From assembly GCA_026707585.1 (NCBI GenBank), contig JAPOWQ010000006.1:1-64000 (forward strand): a stretch of DNA of 64,000 bases, in the 5' to 3' direction. The notes under the pieces are model-generated. The model ran no database searches. It saw only the letters and a program-made list of their open reading frames with translations, and had not been told where the DNA came from. Numbering within the stretch: the stretch's first letter is position 1; every line of letters starts with the position of its first letter. This stretch comes from Chloroflexota bacterium. GTDB lineage: Bacteria > Chloroflexota > UBA11872. This document shows positions 33,636-41,386 of the stretch, one piece after another. The position numbers were made by a program, and so were the translations under genes.

Positions 33636-35936
33636 ATGCCGGAGATTGAGTCGACGCCGGAGTTGATCGAGGGCATTTACGCCGCCATGCGGGAGCGGCT
33701 GGCAGTGGTGCGGGAGCGCCTGGGGCGGCCGCTGACGCTGACGGAGAAGGTGCTGTACGGGCACCTGGACGATCCGGCGGGGCAGGAGCTGGTGGCGGGC
33801 GAGAGCTACCTGCAACTGCGGCCGGACCGGGTGGCGATGCAGGACGCGACGGCGCAGATGGCGCTGTTGCAGTTCATGCTGGCGGAGCGGGAGAGCGCGG
33901 CGGTGCCCTCGACGGTGCATTGCGACCACCTGATCCGGGCCTACAGCGGGGCGGACCCGGACCTGCAAGAGGCGCTGCTGGAGAACAACGAGGTGTACGC
34001 GTTCCTGAAGAGCGTGTCGGCCAAGTACGGGATCGGGTTCTGGGCGCCGGGGTCGGGAATCATCCACCAGGTGGTGCTGGAGAACTACGCGTTTCCGGGC
34101 GGTCTGATGATCGGCACGGACTCGCACACGCCGAACGCGGGCGGCCTGGGGATGTTGGCCTGCGGCGTGGGCGGGGCGGACGCGGTGGACGTGATGGTGG
34201 ATTTCCCCTGGGAGGTGCTGCACCCCCAGGGCATCGGCGTGCACCTGACCGGGGAACTCTCGGGCTGGACGGCGCCGAAGGACGTGATCCTGAAAGTGGC
34301 GGGCCTGCTGACGACGAGCGGCGGGACGAACCGGATCGTGGAGTACTTCGGCGAGGGCGCGAGGTCGCTGGCCTGCACGGGGAAGGCGACGATTACGAAC
34401 ATGGGCGCGGAACTGGGCGCCACGACATCGGTGTTCGCCTATGACGAGCGGATGGCGGCGTACCTGCGAGCGACGGAGCGCGAAGAGCTGGCCGAACTGG
34501 CGGAAGCGAACCGGGATCTGCTGACGGCGGACGCGGAGGTGCTGGCGGAGCCGGAGCGGTACTTCGAGCAGGTGATCGAGATCGACCTGTCGGAGCTGGA
34601 GCCGCACGTGGTGGGGCCGCACCGGCCGGACCTGGCACGCCCGATATCCGAGCTGGCCGGGGCGGCGGCCGACGAAGGCTATCCGGATCAGATATCGGCG
34701 GCGCTGGTGGGGAGTTGCACGAACTCCTCGTACGAGGACATTTCACGGGCGGCGGACCTGGCGCGGCAGGCGGCGGCGCGGGGCGCGAAGGCGCGGGTGC
34801 CGTTCCTGGTGACGCCGGGGTCGGAGATGGTGCGGGCGACGATCGAGCGGGACGGGCAGTTGGCAGACCTGGAGTCGATCGGGGCGGTGGTGCTGGCGAA
34901 CGCGTGCGGTCCGTGCATCGGGCAGTGGCGGCGGGACGACATCACGCCGGCGCGCGAGGGCGACCCGCCGAAGCGCAATTCGATTGTTTCGTCGTTCAAC
35001 CGGAACTTCCCGCGGCGGAATGACGGGAGTCCCAATACGTTCTCGTTCCTGACGAGTCCCGAGGTGGCGGTGGCGTTTGCGCTGGGCGGGCGGCTCTCGG
35101 CCGACCCGACGGCCTCACCGGTCGGCGGGGAGAACGGCGATGGGTTCGTGCTGGAGCCGCCGGGGCCGGCGGCAGACATTCCGCCGGAAGGGTTTATCGG
35201 CCAGCGGTACGGATATGAGCCGCCGGCCGAGAATCCGGACGCGGTAACGGTGGCTATCGACCCGGAGAGCGAGCGGCTGGAGGCGCTGGCGCCGTTTCCG
35301 GAGCGCGCAGTGGAGCAGTTCCAGGGCATGCCGGTGTTGCTGAAGGCGAGAGGGCAATGCACGACGGACGCAATTTCGCCGGCGGGACGGTGGCTTCGGT
35401 ACCGGGGACACCTGACAAACATCAGCGACAACATGTTCATCGGGGCCAACAACGCCTTCGGCGACGAGGCAGGCACGGGCTTCAACACGGAAACCGGCGA
35501 GGACGACGAGCCGCTGGCGGAGATCGCCACCTACTACCAGCAGCAGGGCATCACCTGGGTGGCGGTGGGCGATCAGAACTACGGCGAAGGCAGCAGCCGG
35601 GAGCACGCGGCGATGTCGCCGCGGCACACGGGCGGCGGCGCGATCATCGTGCGCAGCTTCGCGCGCATCCACGAGGCGAACCTGAAGAAGCAGGGGTTGC
35701 TGCCGCTGACGTTCGAGGATCCCGACGATTTCGAGCGGATCGAGATCGACGACCGGGTCACGCTGAACGACGTGGCCGAGCTGGCGCCGGGGCGTCCGGT
35801 GACGGCGACGCTGGAGCACTCGGACGGGTCGACGGCGACGATCCGGCTGAACCACACGTTGAACGAGGAGCAGATTCGGTGGTTTTGGGCGGGGTCGGCG
35901 CTTAATCTGATTCGCGCGGGAGACCCTACCAAGTGA
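33636..35936 (+). CDS. acnA: aconitate hydratase
   Basis: About 766 residues, similar in length and order to mitochondrial-type aconitases. Cluster-ligand cysteines appear in VGSCTNSSYED and ANACGPCIGQW (three Cys for the 4Fe-4S cluster). Other signatures are STVHCDHLI, IGTDSHTPNAGGLG, SFNRNFPRRNDGSPNTFSFL and, in the swivelling C-terminal domain, YGEGSSREHAAMSPRH. Interconverts citrate and isocitrate in the TCA cycle; cytoplasmic. ATG 33636 gives a normal N-terminus (MPEIESTPELIEG); earlier in-frame starts at 33588 and 33615 add an Arg-rich stretch. Confidence 0.95.
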   Translation: MPEIESTPELIEGIYAAMRERLAVVRERLGRPLTLTEKVLYGHLDDPAGQELVAGESYLQLRPDRVAMQDATAQMALLQFMLAERESAAVPSTVHCDHLIRAYSGADPDLQEALLENNEVYAFLKSVSAKYGIGFWAPGSGIIHQVVLENYAFPGGLMIGTDSHTPNAGGLGMLACGVGGADAVDVMVDFPWEVLHPQGIGVHLTGELSGWTAPKDVILKVAGLLTTSGGTNRIVEYFGEGARSLACTGKATITNMGAELGATTSVFAYDERMAAYLRATEREELAELAEANRDLLTADAEVLAEPERYFEQVIEIDLSELEPHVVGPHRPDLARPISELAGAAADEGYPDQISAALVGSCTNSSYEDISRAADLARQAAARGAKARVPFLVTPGSEMVRATIERDGQLADLESIGAVVLANACGPCIGQWRRDDITPAREGDPPKRNSIVSSFNRNFPRRNDGSPNTFSFLTSPEVAVAFALGGRLSADPTASPVGGENGDGFVLEPPGPAADIPPEGFIGQRYGYEPPAENPDAVTVAIDPESERLEALAPFPERAVEQFQGMPVLLKARGQCTTDAISPAGRWLRYRGHLTNISDNMFIGANNAFGDEAGTGFNTETGEDDEPLAEIATYYQQQGITWVAVGDQNYGEGSSREHAAMSPRHTGGGAIIVRSFARIHEANLKKQGLLPLTFEDPDDFERIEIDDRVTLNDVAELAPGRPVTATLEHSDGSTATIRLNHTLNEEQIRWFWAGSALNLIRAGDPTK

Positions 35937-36015
35937 CTTTGATGTGTGAGCGGGGAATACAATCACCCCGACTTTCGATCCCAGAGCGACATAGCGTTGC
36001 GTTGGCACCTCGATC

Positions 36016-36335
36016 GGAAGACCCTCACCCCAACCCTCTCTCACAGGGAGAGGGAGAAAGAGCGGCTGCCCATTAGCAGCCGAGAGACGTTAGGCAAAGG
36101 TCTCCCTGGGGGGAGGGAGCAAGACCGCGTTCCGGGGAGTTTCCGGCGAAGTGATCGCCCGCTCCTCGTGAAGGGTTACGACCGGAAGACCCTCACCCCG
36201 ACCCTCTCCCACGGGGAGAGGGAGAAAGACCGCGTAGCGCAGGGGTTGCGGCCGCTTGACCGGCGGGGACTCGGGAAGCGTTACGACCGGAAGACCCTCA
36301 TCCCAGCCCTCTCCCATGGGGAGAGGGGGAAAGAC
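36016..36335. repeat. three tandemly spaced REP-like elements between aconitase and sthA
   Basis: Copies at about 36016-36060, 36184-36230 and 36289-36335, all in the same orientation, with GGAAGACCCTCACCCC, CCTCTC[CT]CA and GGGGAGAGGGAGAAAG. Spacing is about 168 and 105 bp. The 413-bp gap 35937-36349 holds nothing else. Confidence 0.8.
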
Positions 36336-36349
36336 TCGCCTGCGATTAG

Positions 36350-37747
36350 ATGAGAGAGCCCGAGCGGTACGACATCGTCATCATCGGCACGGGTCCGGCC
36401 GGGCGGCGGGCGGCGATCCAGGCCGCCAAGGTGGGCAAGCGGGTCGTGACCATCGACCGCCAGCGGTACGTGGGAGGGCAGGCCGTGCACCGGGGGACGA
36501 TTCCCTCGAAGACGCTGCGCGAGGCCGTGATCCACGTGACCGGGGTCGGGCAACGGGCGTTCTACGGGGCGGCCTACCGGGTTATGACGAACGTGACGAT
36601 GGACGACCTGCTGCGGCGGACGGCGCAGGTGGTGCAGTCCGAGGTGGACGTGGTTCGCGACGGGTTCCTGCGCAATGACATCGACATGCTCAACGGCATC
36701 GCGCACTTCGAGGACCCGCACACGATTGCGGTGCATACGGAGAACTCGATCCTGGAGCTCCGGGCCGACAAGGTGATCCTGGCGACCGGGTCCCGGCCGG
36801 CGCGGCCGGCGCACATCCCATTCGACAAGGCGCGGGTGGTGGACAGCGACGGGATCCTGGACCTGCACTCGATTCCGAAGTCGATGACGGTGGTTGGGGC
36901 CGGGGTGATCGGGACGGAGTACGCGAGCATCTTCGCGACGCTGGGCGTGTCGGTGACGCTGATCGACGGCCGCCGAGATCTGCTGGAGATGGTGGACGAG
37001 GAGATCGGCGAAGCGCTGAAGTACCGGATGCGCGAGGACGGGATCACGCTGCGGCTGGGTCACAACGTGTCCTCGGTCGAGTTCGACGCGCGGGGACGAC
37101 CGGTGACCGTGCTGGAGACCGGCGCCAAGGTCGTGAGCGACCTGGTGATGTACTCGATCGGGCGTCACGGCGCCACGGGCCTGCTGAACCTGGACGCGGC
37201 GGGACTGAACGCGGACTCCCGTGGGCGACTGAAGGTGAACCAGCACTTTCAGACGGACGTGGAGCACATCTACGCGGTTGGCGACGTGATCGGTCAGCCG
37301 GCGCTGGCTTCGACCTCGGCCGAGCAAGGACGGCTGGCGGCTCTGCACGCGCTGGGGATGGCCTGTCCGGAGATCGACGACGATCAATTACCCATCGGCA
37401 TCTACACGATTCCCGAAATCGCGCTGATCGGGAAGACCGAAGAGCAGCTGACGCTGGCCGGCATCGCCTACGAGAGCGGAGTGGCCCGGTACAAGGAGAT
37501 CGCGCGCGGGGCAATCATCGGCGACGACTTCGGGATTCTGAAGCTGTTGTTCGACCCGGATTCGCGCAAGGTGCTGGGGGTGCACATCTTTGGCAGCCAG
37601 GCGAGCGAACTGCTGCACATCGGGCAGGCGGTGATGGAGTTGGGCGGCACGATCGATTATTTCGTCGAGACGATTTTCAACTATCCGACGTTTGCCGAGG
37701 CGTACAAGGTGGCGGGGCTGAACGGGGTGAACAAGCTGCTGCGGTAG
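36350..37747 (+). CDS. sthA: soluble pyridine nucleotide transhydrogenase
   Basis: A 465-residue flavoprotein disulfide reductase family member. The FAD motif is IVIIGTGPAGRRAA, the NAD motif VVGAGVIGTEYASIFATLG, and the FAD-ribityl motif YAVGDVIGQPALAS. The active-site region reads GGQAVHRGTIPSKTLREA: the redox-active Cys pair of lipoamide dehydrogenase is absent, as in the energy-independent transhydrogenase SthA, which equilibrates NADPH and NAD. C-terminal dimerisation domain present (VHIFGSQASELLHIGQAVM). Cytoplasmic. Confidence 0.9.
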   Translation: MREPERYDIVIIGTGPAGRRAAIQAAKVGKRVVTIDRQRYVGGQAVHRGTIPSKTLREAVIHVTGVGQRAFYGAAYRVMTNVTMDDLLRRTAQVVQSEVDVVRDGFLRNDIDMLNGIAHFEDPHTIAVHTENSILELRADKVILATGSRPARPAHIPFDKARVVDSDGILDLHSIPKSMTVVGAGVIGTEYASIFATLGVSVTLIDGRRDLLEMVDEEIGEALKYRMREDGITLRLGHNVSSVEFDARGRPVTVLETGAKVVSDLVMYSIGRHGATGLLNLDAAGLNADSRGRLKVNQHFQTDVEHIYAVGDVIGQPALASTSAEQGRLAALHALGMACPEIDDDQLPIGIYTIPEIALIGKTEEQLTLAGIAYESGVARYKEIARGAIIGDDFGILKLLFDPDSRKVLGVHIFGSQASELLHIGQAVMELGGTIDYFVETIFNYPTFAEAYKVAGLNGVNKLLR

Positions 37748-37789
37748 GGTCCGGCGCTTCTTGTGCAGCTGCTCCTAGCGAACTCTGCG

Positions 37790-37856
37790 TAAGTCGGGCC
37801 TGGTAGCCCGGAAGACCCTCACCCCAACCCTCTCCCACGGGGAGAGGGAGCAAGAA
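37790..37856. repeat. REP-like element with lead-in
   Basis: GCGTAAGTCGGGCCTGGTAG, then GCCCGGAAGACCCTCACCCC and CCTCTCCCACGGGGAGAGG. It lies between sthA and trpS. Confidence 0.75.
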
Positions 37857-37943
37857 CGGGCGCATCTTCTCGTAGGACGGGGTGATGCAAGGGTCTCTGG
37901 TGGCAGTATGGGCGGGTTGCAAATCGAGCCGAGGTCATTGGGT

Positions 37944-39005
37944 ATGTCGGAGATGGTTGACGCGCCGGATGGTGAGCGGCGCCGCATCCTGACGGGGTTG
38001 CGGCCTTCCGGGCCCTCGCACGTGGGGCATTACGCGGGCGCGTTTTCGCAGTGGCTGGAGCTGCAGGAGGAGTATGAGTCGTTCTTCCTGCTGGCCGATT
38101 ACCAGGTTTCCGACTACGCCGACAACCTGCCGTGGATCCGCTGGGGCCTGTGGGAAGTGACGCTGGACTGGCTGGGGGTGGGGCTGGACCCGGACATTTC
38201 GCATTTCGTGATCGAGAGCGGGGTACCGGAGTTCGCGGAACTGACGCTGCACCTGAGCTGGTTCCTGGGACTGGGGCACCTGCAGCGCAATCCGACGCTT
38301 AAGGCGGAGCTGGCCGACCTGGAGACGACGAACAAGACGGTGCCGGTGGCGTTTTTCAACTATCCGGTGATGCAGATCTCGAACATCCTGCTGCCGCTGG
38401 CGCACCTGGTGCCGGTGGGCGAAGACCAGTTGCCGCACATCGAGATGACGCGGGACGTGGCGATCCGGTTCAACCGGCGGTTCGGCGAGACGTTTGTGCT
38501 TCCGGAGGGCCGGGTTGGCGAGGTGCCGCGGCTGGTGGGGATCGACGGCAAGGGGAAGATGGGGACCTCGGCGGGGAACGCGATTTTCCTCAAGGACTCG
38601 GAAGACACGCTGCGGGCCAAGGTGCGGAGCATGTTCACGGACCCGAACCGGCTGCGGGCGACGGACCCGGGGACCGTGGAAGGCAACCCGGTGTTCATGT
38701 ACCACGACGCATTCAACCCGGATACGGAGGAAGTGGACGACCTGAAGGCCCGGTATCGGGTCGGCAAGGTCGGCGACGTGGAGGTGAAGGACCGGTTGTT
38801 CAGGGCGATGAACGCGTTCCTGGGGCCGATCCGGGAGCGGCGGGCGGACTGGGAGTCGCGGCCGGACGACGTGCGCGACGTGCTGGCAGCGGGGACGGCG
38901 GAAACGAAGCGCCGGGCGGAGCCACTGCTGGAACAGGTTCGCAGCGCGCTGAGCCTGGACTATCTGAATGACGGTCCGCCGCCGGCGCCGGAGGGGGCGC
39001 CGTAG
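37944..39005 (+). CDS. trpS: tryptophanyl-tRNA synthetase
   Basis: About 353 residues, class Ic synthetase. The HIGH-type motif is GLRPSGPSHVGHYAGA and the KMSKS-type motif GKGKMGTSAGN. QISNILLPLAHLVPVGEDQ and RDVAIRFNRRFGETF are typical TrpRS segments for tRNA and tryptophan binding. Charges tRNA-Trp. The start is ambiguous between 37908, ATG 37944 and ATG 37953; the catalytic core begins at GERRRILTG, so a short N-terminus is favoured. Confidence 0.93.
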   Translation: MSEMVDAPDGERRRILTGLRPSGPSHVGHYAGAFSQWLELQEEYESFFLLADYQVSDYADNLPWIRWGLWEVTLDWLGVGLDPDISHFVIESGVPEFAELTLHLSWFLGLGHLQRNPTLKAELADLETTNKTVPVAFFNYPVMQISNILLPLAHLVPVGEDQLPHIEMTRDVAIRFNRRFGETFVLPEGRVGEVPRLVGIDGKGKMGTSAGNAIFLKDSEDTLRAKVRSMFTDPNRLRATDPGTVEGNPVFMYHDAFNPDTEEVDDLKARYRVGKVGDVEVKDRLFRAMNAFLGPIRERRADWESRPDDVRDVLAAGTAETKRRAEPLLEQVRSALSLDYLNDGPPPAPEGAP

Positions 39006-39043
39006 CACGGATTGCGTCTGGCTCGGCTCGCCACGGGAAGGCT

Positions 39044-39116
39044 CTTGCGTAACCCGAGGTTGGGTGCTCGGAAGACCCTCAACCCAACCCTCTCCCACGG
39101 GGAGAGGGGGCAAGAG
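39044..39116. repeat. REP-like element with lead-in
   Basis: GCGTAACCCGAGGTTGGGTG, then CTCGGAAGACCCTCAACCC and CCTCTCCCACGGGGAGAGG. Between trpS and the NUDIX cluster. Confidence 0.75.
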
Positions 39117-39217
39117 CAGCCGTTCATAAGCAGACGAGAGACGTTTTGCGGAGCTTTTCACGGAGGATCAGGCTGAGCGCTGATAGACAGCCGGACTGGG
39201 CGCGGCGTGGCGGTCCG

Positions 39218-39709
39218 GTGACGCGGGCCGCCAGGCAGGTGCCGGATGGGGCGTTGCCGTCGTGGGCCTGGATTCGGCCGCAGGCATTGGTCGCGGTTCG
39301 CAGCGGATCGCGCGTGCTGGTGCAGGACTACGCGGCGACCGGCGGCGTGCCCAGCTATCGGCCACTGGGCGGCGCGATCGACCATGGGGAGCTCGCGGAA
39401 GTGGCGGCGCAGCGCGAAATCCAGGAGGAAGTGGGCGCGGAGATCACGGACGTCCGGCTGCTCGGGGTGCTGGAGAACATCTATTCGAAAGACGACAGGG
39501 ACTGGCACGAGATCGTGTTCATGTTCGAGGCGCGATTCGTGGATGGGTCGCTGGAAGAAGCCGAGCGGCTGGCGGGGGTGGAGGGTGACGGGGATCGGAT
39601 CGAGGCGGTGTGGCTGGATGTCTCGGAGCCGTTGGACGCGCCGCTGTATCCGCCCGGGCTGTTGGAGTTGCTGCGGGCGCGGCTGGCCGCGGTGGCCGCT
39701 GACGACTGA
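39218..39709 (+). CDS. NUDIX hydrolase 1 of 4
   Basis: About 163 residues. The complete Nudix box GX5EX7REUXEEXGU reads GAIDHGELAEVAAQREIQEE then VGA. The N-terminal SWAWIRPQALVAVRSGSRVL and the C-terminal WLDVSEPLDAPLYPPGLLEL are shared with the next three genes. Hydrolyses a nucleoside-diphosphate-linked substrate, unspecified. GTG 39218 is the most plausible start; 39146 would add 24 residues. Confidence 0.82.
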   Translation: MTRAARQVPDGALPSWAWIRPQALVAVRSGSRVLVQDYAATGGVPSYRPLGGAIDHGELAEVAAQREIQEEVGAEITDVRLLGVLENIYSKDDRDWHEIVFMFEARFVDGSLEEAERLAGVEGDGDRIEAVWLDVSEPLDAPLYPPGLLELLRARLAAVAADD

Positions 39710-39721
39710 GCAACGTTCCGA

Positions 39722-40204
39722 GTGGACGACCTGGTGAGGTCTGACCTGATGCCGTCGTGGGCGGGGATCCGGCCACTGGCGCTGGCGGTGTTTCGGGACG
39801 GGCCACGCATCCTGGTTGAGGACGCTGAGGCCTGGGACCGACGCGACCGGTTCTACCGCCCGCCGGGCGGCGGGGTTGAGTTCGGCGAGCTAGCCATCGA
39901 CGCCATGCGGCGCGAGATGTGTGAGGAGTTTTGCGCGGAGATCAGGGACGTACGGCTGATGGGGACGCTGGAGAACGTCTTCGAATATCACGGGCGACCC
40001 GGGCATGAAATCGTGTTTGTGTTTGAGGCGCGATTCGTGGATGCATCGTTTTACGAAGCTGAGCGGATTGTCGGCAGGGAGGGTGCCGGCATTCGGATCG
40101 AGGCTATCTGGCTGGATGTGTCGCAGCCGCTGGATCGGCCGCTGTATCCGAACGGGCTGCTGGAAGTGCTGCAAGAGCGGACGGCTTCGAAGGCTCATCG
40201 GTGA
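39722..40204 (+). CDS. NUDIX hydrolase 2 of 4, altered Nudix box
   Basis: A 160-residue paralogue. The box reads GGVEFGELAIDAMRREMCEE then FCA: the REUXEE core metal ligands are present but the conserved Gly after EEx is Cys. PSWAGIRPLALAVFRDGPRI and WLDVSQPLDRPLYPNGLLEV frame it. GTG start 12 bp after the previous stop, so cotranscribed. Activity may be changed. Confidence 0.82.
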   Translation: MDDLVRSDLMPSWAGIRPLALAVFRDGPRILVEDAEAWDRRDRFYRPPGGGVEFGELAIDAMRREMCEEFCAEIRDVRLMGTLENVFEYHGRPGHEIVFVFEARFVDASFYEAERIVGREGAGIRIEAIWLDVSQPLDRPLYPNGLLEVLQERTASKAHR

Positions 40205-40222
40205 AAGAAATCGGACCACCTA

Positions 40223-40672
40223 GTGGCACCTGAGCAGTTGCCGTCGTATGCCGGGATTCGGCCGGTGGCGCTGGCGGTGATTTGGAACGGCCCGCGCATC
40301 CTGGTGGAGGACAAGTGGGACCGGCCGGATCCTTTCTACCGTCCACCCGGCGGCGGGGTGGAGTTTGGAGAACGTGCCATTGAGGGCGTACGGCGCGAGA
40401 TGCGCGAGGAGTTTGGCACCGAGGTCAAGAATGTGCGGCGCTTGGGCACGCTGGAGAACATTTTCGACTATCACGGTGAGCTAGGGCACGAAATCGTGAT
40501 GGTGTTCGAGGCGCGCTTTGTCGATAGCTCGTTCTACGCGGCCGAGCGGATTGTGGGCATGGAGAGTGGTGGTTCCCGGCTTGAGACCGTTTGGATCGAT
40601 GTGTCACAGCCGCTGGATCGGCCGTTGTATCCGAATGGACTGTTGGAACTGCTCAGCGACCGTTCAGGCTAG
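40223..40672 (+). CDS. NUDIX hydrolase 3 of 4
   Basis: A 149-residue paralogue closest to copy 2 (DGPRILVED versus NGPRILVEDK; FYRPPGGGVEFGE identical in both). Full box GGVEFGERAIEGVRREMREE then FGT. GTG start, 18 bp after copy 2. Confidence 0.85.
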   Translation: MAPEQLPSYAGIRPVALAVIWNGPRILVEDKWDRPDPFYRPPGGGVEFGERAIEGVRREMREEFGTEVKNVRRLGTLENIFDYHGELGHEIVMVFEARFVDSSFYAAERIVGMESGGSRLETVWIDVSQPLDRPLYPNGLLELLSDRSG

Positions 40673-40731
40673 ACGGCTGCCATGGGCCCGGCCGCAAGGC
40701 ATGCCAGCAGATCAAGCCGGATGGCCTTGTA

Positions 40732-41175
40732 ATGGCTGAGCGCTCGCCCGCATACGCCGGCATCCGTCCCGTGGCGTTGGCCGTGATTCGGGATGGGTCG
40801 CGTCTGCTGGTTCGGGAGTACCGGACGGGCAGAGGTGGGCGGTATTACCGGCCGCTGGGCGGGGCCATTCACTTTGGGGAACGTGGGGCGGATGCGGTGC
40901 GGCGGGAGATTCGAGAGGAGCTTGGCGAGGCGATCGGGATCGTTCGGCACCTCGGGACGCTGGAGAACATCTTCGAGCGGGACGGGCAGCCGGCACATTG
41001 GATCGTGCTGCTGTTCGAGGCGGAGTTTGTGGAGCGTGCGCGGTACGCCAGCGAGCGGATCCAAGGAGTGGAGGGCGACGGCGAGCGGATTGAGGCCCGG
41101 TGGATTGACGTTTGCCAGCCGCTTGAGGGTCCGTTGTATCCGGAGGGGCTGTTGGAACTGCTAGGGACTAACTGA
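40732..41175 (+). CDS. NUDIX hydrolase 4 of 4
   Basis: A 147-residue paralogue with box GAIHFGERGADAVRREIREE then LGE. The start is ATG 40732 (MAERSPAYAGIRPVALAV), aligned with copy 3; an upstream frame from 40591 overlaps copy 3. The four genes share about the same length and framing motifs and arose by tandem duplication. Confidence 0.87.
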   Translation: MAERSPAYAGIRPVALAVIRDGSRLLVREYRTGRGGRYYRPLGGAIHFGERGADAVRREIREELGEAIGIVRHLGTLENIFERDGQPAHWIVLLFEAEFVERARYASERIQGVEGDGERIEARWIDVCQPLEGPLYPEGLLELLGTN

Positions 41176-41386
41176 ACCTCTCCAGGCAAGTCGCAGGCGA
41201 GAGCAGGAGTTCAGGATCGGCGGCTGATTCGGTAGGCTTATCGGGCGGTCGGGCGGCGCTGCGTAAAAGGGCGCCCCGGCCTCCAGGTGGATATACGAAG
41301 CGGCGGCCGCGCGGGTGCGGCGACAGGGACGGCACAGGGACCGATAGAGACGCCGCGACCCAGGCCAGACGAGGAGCAACCCAGGG

